From: Thiofilum flexile DSM 14609
GTDB taxonomy: Bacteria > Pseudomonadota > Gammaproteobacteria > Thiotrichales > Thiotrichaceae
NCBI RefSeq assembly: GCF_000380185.1
Contig: NZ_KB904746.1
Coordinates: 62,001-126,000, forward strand
Direction of reading: 5' to 3'
DNA: 64,000 bases
Shown here: positions 25,647 to 34,694 of the stretch, piece after piece
Layout: every line of letters starts with the position of its first letter
Position numbering within the stretch: the stretch's first letter is position 1
The notes under the pieces: model-generated
Database searches by the model: none
What the model was told of the DNA's origin: nothing
Seen by the model: only the letters and a program-made list of their open reading frames with translations
Position numbers and translations under genes: made by a program

Positions 25647-27005
25647 TTACTTCATTGTCACAAGCTCTTCGGCACTCACAGGATGAATCGCAATCGTATC
25701 ATCAAAGTCTTTCTTCGTAGCGCCCATTCTAATCGCTACGGCAAAACCTTGCATCATTTCATCCACACCTAAACCAATAGCATGACAGCCTACGATTTTT
25801 TCATCTTCACCGACCACGACTAACTTCATCGCAGTTTTAACTTTTTGCGTGGTGAAAGCATAATACATCGGTGTAAACTCAGTGCTATAAACCTTTACTG
25901 CATCACCATACTTTTCCCGTGCCGCTGCTTCAGATAAACCAATCGTGCCAATAGGTGGATGGGTAAACATCACGGTTGGAATTAAACTATAATCGACCTT
26001 ACGATCTTTCATCCCACCAAATAAACGCTCACCTAAACGCCGCCCGGCAGCAATAGCCACTGGCGTTAATTGTACGCCGCGCATATTGATAATATCACCG
26101 ATGGCATAAATACCTTTGACATTAGTTTCTTGGTATTCAGTAACATCTATTAAACCATTCGCTGCGGTTTTCACGCCTACTTTATCTAAAGCTAGCGTGT
26201 CTGTATTGGGTACTCGTCCAATTGCCCATACGACTTGATCTAAGCCTTCAAGTTTAGAGCCATCTTGATAATGAATCGTAATGGTAGCACCTACTTTTTC
26301 AAGGCTAGCAATTTTGCCATTATCATTAAAGATAATGCCATCGGACTCCATTTGCTTGCGTAAAGTGGTTTGCATGAGGCTATCAAAGCCAATTAATACC
26401 GGAAAGCCCTGATGCAGCATATGGGTTTCTGAGCCAAGCGCATTTAATACACCGGCTAGCTCTAGTGCAATATAGCCGCCCCCTACTACTGCGACCCTTT
26501 TAGGTTGTTCTTCTAATGCAAAAAAGCCATCGGAGGTAATACCTAGTTCAGCCCCCGGAATATCGTTGGGGAAAATCGGACGGCTACCCGTAGCAATAAC
26601 AATATGGTCAGCCGTATAGATTTCGCCATTCACATCTAATGTATGAGCATCGACAAATTTTGCCGCCCCCACAATCATTTCAATATTATTTTCAGCTAGA
26701 AAACTATTTTCATACCAATCAGTAATACCACCAATCAGATTTTCACGCTTCATCACCAGCTTAGTCCAATTAAAGCCCTCGGTTTTCACATCAAAACCAT
26801 AATCTTTAGCATGGTGCAAAGCATGAGCGAGGCTCGCTCCAAACCACATGACTTTTTTCGGTACACAGCCACGATTTACGCAAGTGCCACCGACATCACC
26901 GGATTCGATGACTGCACATTTAGCACCATATAATGCTGCTTTTTCTACGACCGATAAGCCACCACTACCTGCACCCATCGCGATTAAATCGAAATGCTTA
27001 CTCAT
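25647..27005 (-). CDS. gor: Glutathione reductase
   Basis: NADPH-dependent flavoprotein that regenerates reduced glutathione. 452 residues. FAD loop [20 protein letters not shown] (10-30), redox disulfide C42-VNRG-C47, NADPH-binding [17 protein letters not shown] near 174, and the C-terminal catalytic HPVSAEE. The [10 protein letters not shown] pattern and the HPVSAEE tail favour glutathione reductase over other disulfide reductases. It follows the hybrid peroxiredoxin gene, supplying its glutathione. Confidence 0.95.
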   Translation of the reverse strand: MSKHFDLIAMGAGSGGLSVVEKAALYGAKCAVIESGDVGGTCVNRGCVPKKVMWFGASLAHALHHAKDYGFDVKTEGFNWTKLVMKRENLIGGITDWYENSFLAENNIEMIVGAAKFVDAHTLDVNGEIYTADHIVIATGSRPIFPNDIPGAELGITSDGFFALEEQPKRVAVVGGGYIALELAGVLNALGSETHMLHQGFPVLIGFDSLMQTTLRKQMESDGIIFNDNGKIASLEKVGATITIHYQDGSKLEGLDQVVWAIGRVPNTDTLALDKVGVKTAANGLIDVTEYQETNVKGIYAIGDIINMRGVQLTPVAIAAGRRLGERLFGGMKDRKVDYSLIPTVMFTHPPIGTIGLSEAAAREKYGDAVKVYSTEFTPMYYAFTTQKVKTAMKLVVVGEDEKIVGCHAIGLGVDEMMQGFAVAIRMGATKKDFDDTIAIHPVSAEELVTMK

Positions 27006-27027
27006 GCCTTACTCCTAAATTCTTATT

Positions 27028-27058
27028 AAAAGTACCCATCACAATGATGAGTACTTTT
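27028..27058 (-). terminator. Hairpin between prx-grx and gor
   Basis: On the minus strand AAAAGTACTCATCA pairs with TGATGGGTACTTTT over 14 positions (one T-G) around TTG, followed by a weak T run. Located 22 bases before the gor start, so it probably reduces gor expression relative to the peroxiredoxin gene. Confidence 0.65.
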
Positions 27059-27070
27059 TTATGCTGATGC

Positions 27071-27808
27071 TTAAGCGTTAGTGGCTAACCAAGCTTCTAA
27101 CTTATCAGATCCACCAATCAATTTTCCATTAACAAATACTTGTGGCACCGCATCCGCACCAGCGACAGCACGTAAAGTCACATTGCGGTAATCACGATTT
27201 AACACTAACTCATCAAACGCAATGCCTTTTTCTTTCAGCATACTTTTCGCTTTCGCACAGAATGGGCAGCCCGGACGGGTGAATACAGTGACATCCAATG
27301 GTTTTTTCGCATTAGGTGCAATGTAGTTCAGCATAGTATCTGCATCAGACACTTCAAACGGATCACCGTCTTTTTCTGGCTCGATGAACATTTTGGCGAC
27401 TACACCATCTTTCACCAGCATAGAATAACGCCATGAGCGTTTACCAAAACCAAGGTTATCTTTATCTACCAATAAGCCCATGCCTGCAGTGAAATCACCA
27501 TTACCGTCTGGAATGAAGGTAATTTTGTCGGCCTCTTGGGCGTCTTTCCACTCATTCATCACGAAGGTGTCATTCACAGACATACAGATAATGTCATCGA
27601 CACCATTGGCTTTCAGAGCATCAGCTAATTGGTTATAGCGTGGCACATGCGTAGAAGAACAGGTGGGGGTAAAAGCCCCTGGTAAGGAGAAGACTACAAC
27701 GGTTTTACCTTTGAATAATTCATCTGTGGTTACATCCACCCATTGTGAGTCCTTGCGAGTATGGAATGTAACATTGGGAACACGTTGACCTTCTTTATTA
27801 GGAAACAT
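27071..27808 (-). CDS. Hybrid peroxiredoxin-5/glutaredoxin
   Basis: Peroxide-reducing enzyme with built-in glutaredoxin, 245 residues. Residues 1-160 are the Prx5 domain with peroxidatic Cys50 in [15 protein letters not shown]. Residues about 170-245 are glutaredoxin with the CPFC site in [17 protein letters not shown]. Such fusions reduce hydroperoxides at the expense of glutathione, as known from Haemophilus and Chromatium. The gor gene 65 bases downstream closes the electron path NADPH, Gor, GSH, Grx, Prx. Confidence 0.96.
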   Translation of the reverse strand: MFPNKEGQRVPNVTFHTRKDSQWVDVTTDELFKGKTVVVFSLPGAFTPTCSSTHVPRYNQLADALKANGVDDIICMSVNDTFVMNEWKDAQEADKITFIPDGNGDFTAGMGLLVDKDNLGFGKRSWRYSMLVKDGVVAKMFIEPEKDGDPFEVSDADTMLNYIAPNAKKPLDVTVFTRPGCPFCAKAKSMLKEKGIAFDELVLNRDYRNVTLRAVAGADAVPQVFVNGKLIGGSDKLEAWLATNA

Positions 27809-28354
27809 GACTATAGATCCTTTATGAAATGAACAAAAAACTTAATTTTACTAATGAAGGGCTGCATTGTTGGACACTGCTAACCCTTGACTGAGCTAAC
27901 TATAAAACAAGCAGCTTTTAAATAAAAACAGAATGTCTGAATCAAAACGATCTATCAAATAGATGATAGCTCACACTCCCCTAGCAACAATTACTGACAC
28001 TCCTGCCTCATAGACTATTAACTTATAAATGAAAACTAGCCCTACCTTATTTATCTTTATGCTGTCTTTTAAGCTTACAAATAACATACTGCGCTACTCA
28101 CCTACTTTATTCTCCATTTTTAGTACATGCAGCACTTCATCGGTAATCTAAACTAGGTTATCTCTAGCTTGATTGTAGCTAACCGTCCTCATGCCCATAC
28201 TCGAATCCATGGAATACCTGGCAAGGATAGGCAAGTATCATTAACGAGCACGACTCACTTAACAAAAATCCGCTCAATGTCAACCCCCTTGTTGCTCTAA
28301 TACCCACCTAGTATTGCCATAGAAAAACTTAGTTTAAAATATAAGGTGATTGCT
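27809..28354. other. 546-base gene-free region
   Basis: Lies between the divergent prx-grx gene and the repeat-protein gene, so it should hold both promoters. I find no open frame with a ribosome site, no clear operator and no match to the promoter element of the paralogues near 49-52 kb. Confidence 0.5.
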
Positions 28355-29911
28355 ATGACTTTTGGACTCTTATCTGGATTATTCGGATCTAAAAATATCT
28401 CTATCGGTGGCAAAGGATCTGCTGACCTATCTGGTGGTTTGAATACTATTTTCCAGAAAAAAGGTAACTTTCTAACTTCTATGTTTCAAGGTTTAGCCCA
28501 GCCATTGTCCTCTTTGGCGTCTGGGTTAGTTGGAAACATTAGTATTGGTGGTCATGGTGGCGGCGGCGGTGGTCGCACTGATGGTCACACTGACTTTCAT
28601 TCTAACAATGTAGTATCTATTCAAGGCTGGAATCCTCCTAAATCAGCTACACAAGTAGGAACAGGCGCAAATGCTAATATTCAAGCGCCTAGACCAGCAC
28701 CCACTCCTGCTCCTACACCAGCACCAGTTCCAGCTCCAGCTACTATCCCTGCCGAAATCACTGGCATGATTAATAGCCTCATCGGTATGGGCATGAGCAC
28801 TACTGATATTCGTAACACCCTAATCAATGGTGGTTTAAGTGCTGCTGATGTCGATGCAGTGCTTGCTACAGTAGGTGGTACAAACACAACGACAACAGGC
28901 TCTACAACGGCTATTCCTGCCGAAGTTACCAATATGATCAATAGCCTAATCGGTATGGGCATGAGCACTACGGATATTCGTAACACCTTGATCAATGGTG
29001 GTTTAAGTGCGGCTGATGTCGATGCTGTCCTTGCTGCTGTAGGCGGCAACACGGTTAGTGCTACAGGTAATGCTACTGCTACCGCTATTCCTGCTGAAGT
29101 TACTAATATGATCAATAGCTTAATCGGTATGGGCATGAGCACTACTGATATTCGCAACACCTTGATCAATGGTGGTTTAAGTGCTGCTGATGTGGACGCT
29201 GTCCTTGCTGCTGTAGGCGGCGGCACGGTCTCTGCAACTGGTAATGCTACGGCTGCCGGCACTACTACCGCTATTCCTGCCGAAGTTACCAATATGCTCA
29301 ATAGCTTAATTGGTATGGGTATGAGTGCCTCTGATATCCGCACTACCCTGATCAATGGTGGTTTAAGTGCTGCTGATGTGGATGCAGTTCTTGCTGCTGT
29401 AGGGGGTAACACAGTTAGTGCTACAGGTAATGCTACTGCTGCCGGCACTAGTACAACAACTGCTGCTACCGCTATCCCTGCCGAAGTTACTAATATGATT
29501 AAGAGCTTAATCGGCATGGGCATGAGTGCCTCTGATATCCGCACTACCCTGATCAATGGTGGTTTAAGTGCCGCTGATGTGGATGCTGTCCTTGCTGCTG
29601 TAGGGGGTAACACCACTGCTGCTACACCTTCTACAGATACAATGTCAGTAGTAGCACCTACTACCACTGTAACAACTACAGACATTGCAACAGGCGTTAC
29701 TACAGACCCAGTACCAGTAACCACAACTACTGATAATACAGCGACTGATACGACTGCCACAGCTACTACAACAGCAGGTGGTACTGATGCACAATTAGTG
29801 AAAACTATCGCTCAAATGATGAGCGTGAGTGAAACTGAAGCACAAAGCCTATTAGGTGAGCTAAGAACCAGCAATCCTGGGCTGATCGATAGCTTAACTG
29901 CTATGATGTAA
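28355..29911 (+). CDS. Repeat protein with five 45-residue helical repeats
   Basis: Unrecognised protein of 518 residues from the ATG at 28355, which has TAAGGTGA at proper distance; a GTG three codons earlier is less likely. The first 90 residues are Gly/Ser-rich with PLSSLASGLVGNISIGG, resembling the IASGLLG block of the paralogues at 48648-51596, which also start MTF-L. A Pro/Ala stretch (PAPTPAPTPAPVPAPA) follows. Then five near-identical repeats, each with MINSLIGMGMSTTDI and INGGLSAADVDAVLAAVGG, are joined by Thr/Ala linkers. The last 100 residues are Thr-rich and end in a diverged helical unit. No signal peptide. A surface or matrix role is guesswork. Confidence 0.85.
   Translation: MTFGLLSGLFGSKNISIGGKGSADLSGGLNTIFQKKGNFLTSMFQGLAQPLSSLASGLVGNISIGGHGGGGGGRTDGHTDFHSNNVVSIQGWNPPKSATQVGTGANANIQAPRPAPTPAPTPAPVPAPATIPAEITGMINSLIGMGMSTTDIRNTLINGGLSAADVDAVLATVGGTNTTTTGSTTAIPAEVTNMINSLIGMGMSTTDIRNTLINGGLSAADVDAVLAAVGGNTVSATGNATATAIPAEVTNMINSLIGMGMSTTDIRNTLINGGLSAADVDAVLAAVGGGTVSATGNATAAGTTTAIPAEVTNMLNSLIGMGMSASDIRTTLINGGLSAADVDAVLAAVGGNTVSATGNATAAGTSTTTAATAIPAEVTNMIKSLIGMGMSASDIRTTLINGGLSAADVDAVLAAVGGNTTAATPSTDTMSVVAPTTTVTTTDIATGVTTDPVPVTTTTDNTATDTTATATTTAGGTDAQLVKTIAQMMSVSETEAQSLLGELRTSNPGLIDSLTAMM
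28745..29608 (+). repeat. Five in-frame 135-bp repeats
   Basis: Units begin at 28745, 28913, 29087, 29273 and 29474; each encodes 45 residues, with linkers of 11, 13, 17 and 22 codons. Units 1-3 carry STTDIRNTL and units 4-5 SASDIRTTL, so the array grew in at least two steps. Protein identity is higher than DNA identity at third positions, indicating selection on the protein. Confidence 0.9.
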
Positions 29912-29950
29912 CTCATGAGCTAGCCAGCTTTATCAAAAACTGATGCAGCG

Positions 29951-29987
29951 AACCCCACTAAGTGTAAGCTTAGTGGGGTTTTATTTT
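29951..29987 (+). terminator. Terminator after the repeat-protein gene
   Basis: AACCCCACTAAG and CTTAGTGGGGTT form a 12-bp perfect stem with a 6-base loop, followed by TTATTTT. Strong intrinsic terminator 40 bases after the stop. Confidence 0.9.
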
Positions 29988-30045
29988 CATTCTTTACTCC
30001 TGCATGCTAGCCTGCACCGTTTCACGAGATATAGAACATTCGTAC

Positions 30046-31212
30046 ATGATGCAAGCGATTCCCTTAGCCCTTTATATTCATATCCCTTGGTGTGTGCGTA
30101 AATGTCCTTATTGTGACTTTAACTCCCATGCAGCCCCGCAATCCCTCCCCGAATCCTTATATATTGATGCCCTATTAGCCGATTTAGCCCAAGAACTCCC
30201 TACTATCTGGGGGCGACGTTTAGAGAGTGTTTTTATTGGCGGCGGTACACCTAGTTTATTTTCTCCCGAAGCACTAGACAGACTCCTCTCAGGTATTCGA
30301 GCCTTACTACCTCTGCGCCCCTCATTAGAAATTACCTTAGAAGCTAATCCGGGGACTTTTGAGCAGGATAAATTTAAAGCTTACCGGGAGCTAGGTATCA
30401 ATCGCCTATCTATCGGGATTCAAAGCTTTCACCCCGAACACTTACAAGTACTAGGTCGGATTCATAATCGTAATGAAGCCCTCCGTGCTGCGGAGATTGC
30501 TCGGATTGCAGGCTTTGATAATTTTAACTTAGACCTCATGTTTGCCCTCCCAGAGCAAACGCTGGAGCAAGCACTGGCTGATTTGAATCAAGCCATTGAT
30601 TTACAACCCACTCATCTATCTTGGTATCAATTAACACTGGAGCCTAATACCTTATTTGCTAAATATCCGCCACATCTACCCGATGAGGATTTGAGTGCCG
30701 ATATACAACAAGCGGGACAAGCCTTACTCGCCTCTGCGGGGTTTAATCAATATGAGGTATCTGCCTATGCTCAAACTGGCAGGGAGTGCCGCCATAATCG
30801 TAATTATTGGGAATTTGGTGACTATATTGGCATTGGAGCCGGCGCACATGGCAAGATTTCGCACTATGAGACCGACGGACAACTAACCATTACCCGTTAT
30901 CAAAAAGCGCGGCAGCCTGACCTTTATATGCAAAGCACCCAAACAGCCTCCGCCCGTACTCAAGTGAGTATTTTAGCGCAGGAACACTTAGGCTTTGAGT
31001 TTATGCTAAATACCTTACGCTTGAAACAAGGATTTCGGCGCAGTCTATGGGAGGAGCGTACTGGCGTGAGCGATGCACTCATTCAGCCCCCATTGGCGCA
31101 AGCAGCAGAACAGGGTTTGATCCAATCAACGACTGACTGGATTAAACCCACCGAACTCGGTTGGCATTTTTTAAATAACGCCATGGAGCTATTCCTGCCT
31201 ATTAATGACTAA
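30046..31212 (+). CDS. hemW: Radical SAM heme chaperone HemW
   Basis: Heme-trafficking radical SAM protein, formerly annotated as HemN-like coproporphyrinogen oxidase. The 4Fe-4S motif CVRKCPYCDF follows IHIPWC near residue 20; VFIGGGTPSLF near 63 and RLSIGIQSFHPEHLQVLGR near 125 are typical. HemW lacks the extra Cys of HemN (CxxxCxxC only), which fits here. The start is probably one of two adjacent ATGs (30046, 30049); a longer frame from 30004 adds non-conserved residues. The stop overlaps the convergent ankyrin gene by four bases. Confidence 0.94.
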   Translation: MMQAIPLALYIHIPWCVRKCPYCDFNSHAAPQSLPESLYIDALLADLAQELPTIWGRRLESVFIGGGTPSLFSPEALDRLLSGIRALLPLRPSLEITLEANPGTFEQDKFKAYRELGINRLSIGIQSFHPEHLQVLGRIHNRNEALRAAEIARIAGFDNFNLDLMFALPEQTLEQALADLNQAIDLQPTHLSWYQLTLEPNTLFAKYPPHLPDEDLSADIQQAGQALLASAGFNQYEVSAYAQTGRECRHNRNYWEFGDYIGIGAGAHGKISHYETDGQLTITRYQKARQPDLYMQSTQTASARTQVSILAQEHLGFEFMLNTLRLKQGFRRSLWEERTGVSDALIQPPLAQAAEQGLIQSTTDWIKPTELGWHFLNNAMELFLPIND

Positions 31213-32336
31213 AAACCTAAGCGACCTAATAGAGTAGAGCGACTTTTTGATTTTTTCTTACTCTTACTCTTAGTGGACTTGGCTTTAGTTTTAGTAGGTT
31301 CTGCAGAAGCCACCTCTATCTTGGGTGTCTCTGGTAGTGCGCGTGCAGCGACCTGTGTTACACCTTGTAAGAGATTAACCGCATCACGATGTCTTAAATT
31401 TTTAGCCAGTCCTAATGCCGTAAAACCATCTGAATTATAGGTATTAGGATTAGCCCCGACACTCAATAGATAGTCTATTACATTGCTACTGCCAAAACGT
31501 GCTGCATGGTGTAAAGGTGTCCACCCTTTACTAGTACTTGTATTAATATCTAAACCAAGCCCCAGCAGATACTTAGTCATTGGTAAGCGATCTGCAGCCG
31601 CCGCAATATGTAAATAGGTCGCGCCGGAAGCATTGGTTTGCTTAAAATCCCCGCCCATATCGCTTAATAATTGTGCCAATTCTACCCAGCCCGATTTCAC
31701 CGCTAAATGCATCGGGGTCATACCAGAAGGGTCATCACGGTATTCAGGATCTGCCCCATTACTCAATAGCCATTTCACCTGCGCTAGATCGCCCTTACGA
31801 ATGGTTTCCATTAAGCGAGCACTGTAAACGGGATTCACACGCTTAGCCGCAGGGGCTGCTTCTGGGGCTACGCTGTCCTCTTTCTCAGTATAAGTATCTG
31901 GCTCTTGAGCCGTCGTAGTAGAGGCAATAGCTTTAGTTTTTTTACTTTTAGTCGTAGCAGTGGCTTTAGTGGCTCCAGCATTACTATTATCTATATACCC
32001 CTCATTCGCATAGCCGCCATCGGCATAACCATCGCTGCTATACCCGGCATTCGCATAGCCCTCATCGGCATAGCTCCCGCTCGTATAGGCGACATTGCTA
32101 TAGCCCTCATTAGCATACCCCTCACTCGCATAGCCGGCACTAGCCTCGCTAGTCACTGCTTCAGCAGGTATATCCCAAGCAGCAGGCTCGCTATTTGCCT
32201 GTACAGCATAGTCATAATCCGTATTAGCGGCATGGGTGGTGGTGGCAAAAAAGGCACTCGCCGATAAAACTAAATAAGCCAACGAGCGCTGTTTAAGCTG
32301 TTTAAAGGGTGAAAACTTCAAAATTGGTGAGTTCAT
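31209..32336 (-). CDS. Exported ankyrin-repeat protein with Tyr-rich N-terminal repeats
   Basis: Protein of 375 residues from the ATG at 32336, with a signal peptide ending near FFATTTHA. After it comes a low-complexity stretch built on a Gly-Tyr-Ala-x-Glu-like five-residue unit (GYANEGYSNVAYTSGSYADE and similar), about ten units long. A Lys/Thr-rich linker follows, then four ankyrin repeats: DPSGMTPMHLAVKSGWVELA, ASGATYLHIAAAADRLPMTK, KGWTPLHHAARFGSSNVIDY and DGFTALGLAKNLRHRDAVNL. The C-terminus is very basic (KSKKKSKSR). Probably periplasmic or outer-surface; partner unknown. Confidence 0.88.
   Translation of the reverse strand: MNSPILKFSPFKQLKQRSLAYLVLSASAFFATTTHAANTDYDYAVQANSEPAAWDIPAEAVTSEASAGYASEGYANEGYSNVAYTSGSYADEGYANAGYSSDGYADGGYANEGYIDNSNAGATKATATTKSKKTKAIASTTTAQEPDTYTEKEDSVAPEAAPAAKRVNPVYSARLMETIRKGDLAQVKWLLSNGADPEYRDDPSGMTPMHLAVKSGWVELAQLLSDMGGDFKQTNASGATYLHIAAAADRLPMTKYLLGLGLDINTSTSKGWTPLHHAARFGSSNVIDYLLSVGANPNTYNSDGFTALGLAKNLRHRDAVNLLQGVTQVAARALPETPKIEVASAEPTKTKAKSTKSKSKKKSKSRSTLLGRLGF
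31990..32150. repeat. 15-bp tandem repeat in the ankyrin protein gene
   Basis: Units like CATAGCCCTCATTAG/CATAGCCGGCA recur about every 15 bases, encoding G-Y-A-x-E/D on the minus strand. Imperfect units point to an older expansion. Confidence 0.7.
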
Positions 32337-32562
32337 GAGTGTTATACCTAATAATACAAACATCATCCTAGAGCTGTATTACGCATCAGTTTTTCAGAGG
32401 GTTCGTCCTAAGGTATACCCAAGCTAAGCTTTGACTATAAATTAGCTATATCTACAAATACAAATCCTCTCGATAAATGACTATTTTTAGCCATTGCGGT
32501 GACAAGACTTCATTTCGTAACACCTGCTACAATCAGCTACAATTATTACCATTACGCTTGAT

Positions 32563-33627
32563 ATGATTATTAATCGCTACCTTATCCAAGAAGTCGCGCA
32601 AAACTTTGCCGCCACACTCCTGATTCTTACTTTAATTATTGTGGGCAATACCTTTGTGCAGCTACTCTCTGCTGCAACCGCAGGCGAGTTACCGCTGGAT
32701 TTACTCAGTGGCTTATTATGGTATGGGTCGCTAAAAAATGTGATTCGTCTCATGCCAGTGGCACTTATTATTGGCATGATGCTAGCGTTTGGACGTTTGA
32801 CGGGTGACTCAGAGCTAATGGCGTTACGGGCAGCGGGCATGGCTCCGCGTCATTTCTATAAGGCTATTTACGGCCTAGTGTTACCGCTTACCTTAGTATT
32901 AGCCGTTTTAGTATTAATCGCCTCACCGCTGATTGAAAGCCAAAATGAAGAATTGCGCCGTGAAATCCAACAGCGCCCTGAAGCTGCGGGCATTCCAGCC
33001 GGTGAGTTTGTCACCTCTGGCAGCAGTGAACGCAATTACACCATTCTGGCGGAATCCCTAACCCAAGATAATACCGTAATGGAACGCTTTTTTGTGCGCC
33101 TACAAGATCGGGATACCGAAACGATTATCTGGGCACGCTCTGCCATTCTATTTGTCGATACCATTAATAAAGAGCGCTTTTTAGAAATCCGCGATGGTTA
33201 TCGTTATGAAAATGATCCTAATAAAGGCTCATCGGTCATCCATTTTAGCGAACATGGCATTCGTATTCCCCTACGCAGTTTTGCCTCTAGTAGCAGCATT
33301 CAGGCGACCCCGACACTGGAACTACTCGCCATTGGAGGGCCTGCGGCTCAGGCTGAAATACAATGGCGTATTTCCATTATCTTATCCGCCCCCCTGATGG
33401 CTTTTTTAGCCTTTCCCATGAGCTATACCCGCCCCCGGCAAGGGCGCTATGGCAAGGTAGTATGGATGATTTTAATTTATCTGGTGTATGCCAATGTATT
33501 GGTTACCATTCGCGGATTATTAGAGCGTGAGGCTATTCCAGCTGCTATAGGGATGTGGTGGGTTCATGGCCTAATCCTGATTTTAGGCTTCTGGCTCCTG
33601 AAACGCTTTTATGGGAGTCCGCGCTAA
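32563..33627 (+). CDS. lptF: LPS export permease LptF
   Basis: Inner-membrane subunit of the LptB2FG lipopolysaccharide extractor, 354 residues. It has three N-terminal and three C-terminal membrane spans around a periplasmic jellyroll domain (about 120-260). MIINRYLIQEVAQNFAATLL at the start and LMALRAAGMAPRHFYKAIYG near 86 (coupling helix) are family hallmarks. The stop codon overlaps the lptG start by one base (TAATG). Confidence 0.96.
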   Translation: MIINRYLIQEVAQNFAATLLILTLIIVGNTFVQLLSAATAGELPLDLLSGLLWYGSLKNVIRLMPVALIIGMMLAFGRLTGDSELMALRAAGMAPRHFYKAIYGLVLPLTLVLAVLVLIASPLIESQNEELRREIQQRPEAAGIPAGEFVTSGSSERNYTILAESLTQDNTVMERFFVRLQDRDTETIIWARSAILFVDTINKERFLEIRDGYRYENDPNKGSSVIHFSEHGIRIPLRSFASSSSIQATPTLELLAIGGPAAQAEIQWRISIILSAPLMAFLAFPMSYTRPRQGRYGKVVWMILIYLVYANVLVTIRGLLEREAIPAAIGMWWVHGLILILGFWLLKRFYGSPR

Positions 33628-34694
33628 TGAATCTCTTAGAGCGTTATATTTGGAAGAGCGTTGCCCTCAGTATTGTTGGAACGTGGTTTTTATTAACCTT
33701 ATTAGTCGCATTTTTTGCCTTCCTAGGCGAACTAGGCGATATCGATCCGAATACCAACTATGGCACGATACAGGCACTCATTTATATTGCCTATGGTATC
33801 CCTAAAACCTTATACGAATTTTTCCCTACCGCCACTTTAATTGGTACGTTATTAGGGCTAGGTAGCCTCAGTACCACTCATGAACTCACCGCAATGCGAG
33901 CGGCGGGTTTATCCATTGGGCAAATAGTGGGTATTACATTGCGCCTTGGTTTAGTGCTGGTGGTGATTACTATTATTTTAGGCGAGTGGATTACCCCTAA
34001 AGCCAATATCGCCGCTCAAACTTTTAAATCCGAGCAGTTACAACAAAAAGTCGCGGTGAATGCCAAAGGTATTTGGGTTAAACAAGGCGCACAGATGGTG
34101 AGAATTCAACAAGTGTGGTCAACAGACTTATTAGAAGGTGTCACCATCTACTCTATTGATTTAGCCAAAGGGCAACTCAGCCAAATTGAAACTATTGCCA
34201 AAGCCAGTTACCAACAAGGTGTCTGGCAATTTCAGGACATTCATACCCAACTGTTTAAAACCGATGCAGTGGAATATAGCCAAACGCCTGAGCGTCAAGT
34301 TAGTAATTTTATTAGCCCCGATACCCTCACCATTGCTACCCTACGCCCCCAACAATTAGCTGCCACCGAGTTAGCTGACTTCATTGCCCATCAACAAGCG
34401 AATGATCTTAATAGTGCGCCTTATGAGCTAGCGTACTGGACTCATTTCACCAATCCCTTTGCCACTTTAGTCATGATCTTACTCGCTGCCCCTTTAGTCT
34501 TTGGCTCGCAACGTAGCGCTGGTACCGGACAGCGAGTATTTATCGGCATTTTAATGGGACTGGGTTTTTACCTACTCAATCGTATTGCGGGGAATAGTAG
34601 CTTAGTCTATGGGCTACCTCCCCTCTTTGCAGCGGTAGCCCCTTTATTGGCATTTTTACTCCTAGGCTTATTGCTTTTGCGTCGGGTAAGGTGA
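33627..34694 (+). CDS. lptG: LPS export permease LptG
   Basis: Second permease of the LPS extractor, 355 residues from the ATG overlapping the lptF stop. Same topology, with LLERYIWKSVALSIVGTW at the start and THELTAMRAAGLSIGQIVGI near 80 as the coupling helix; the last span is rich in Leu. Its final 27 bases overlap the 3' end of the convergent large exported protein gene. Confidence 0.96.
   Translation: MNLLERYIWKSVALSIVGTWFLLTLLVAFFAFLGELGDIDPNTNYGTIQALIYIAYGIPKTLYEFFPTATLIGTLLGLGSLSTTHELTAMRAAGLSIGQIVGITLRLGLVLVVITIILGEWITPKANIAAQTFKSEQLQQKVAVNAKGIWVKQGAQMVRIQQVWSTDLLEGVTIYSIDLAKGQLSQIETIAKASYQQGVWQFQDIHTQLFKTDAVEYSQTPERQVSNFISPDTLTIATLRPQQLAATELADFIAHQQANDLNSAPYELAYWTHFTNPFATLVMILLAAPLVFGSQRSAGTGQRVFIGILMGLGFYLLNRIAGNSSLVYGLPPLFAAVAPLLAFLLLGLLLLRRVR

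Noticed and set aside
28745-29608. CRISPR-like array
   Set aside because: Repeats are 135 bp, in frame and translated; spacers are coding linkers.
28681-29760. 359-codon minus-strand frame opposite the repeat protein
   Set aside because: It mirrors the plus-strand repeats; Val/Pro/Thr composition is the antisense of Ala/Thr codons. The plus frame has the ribosome site and terminator.
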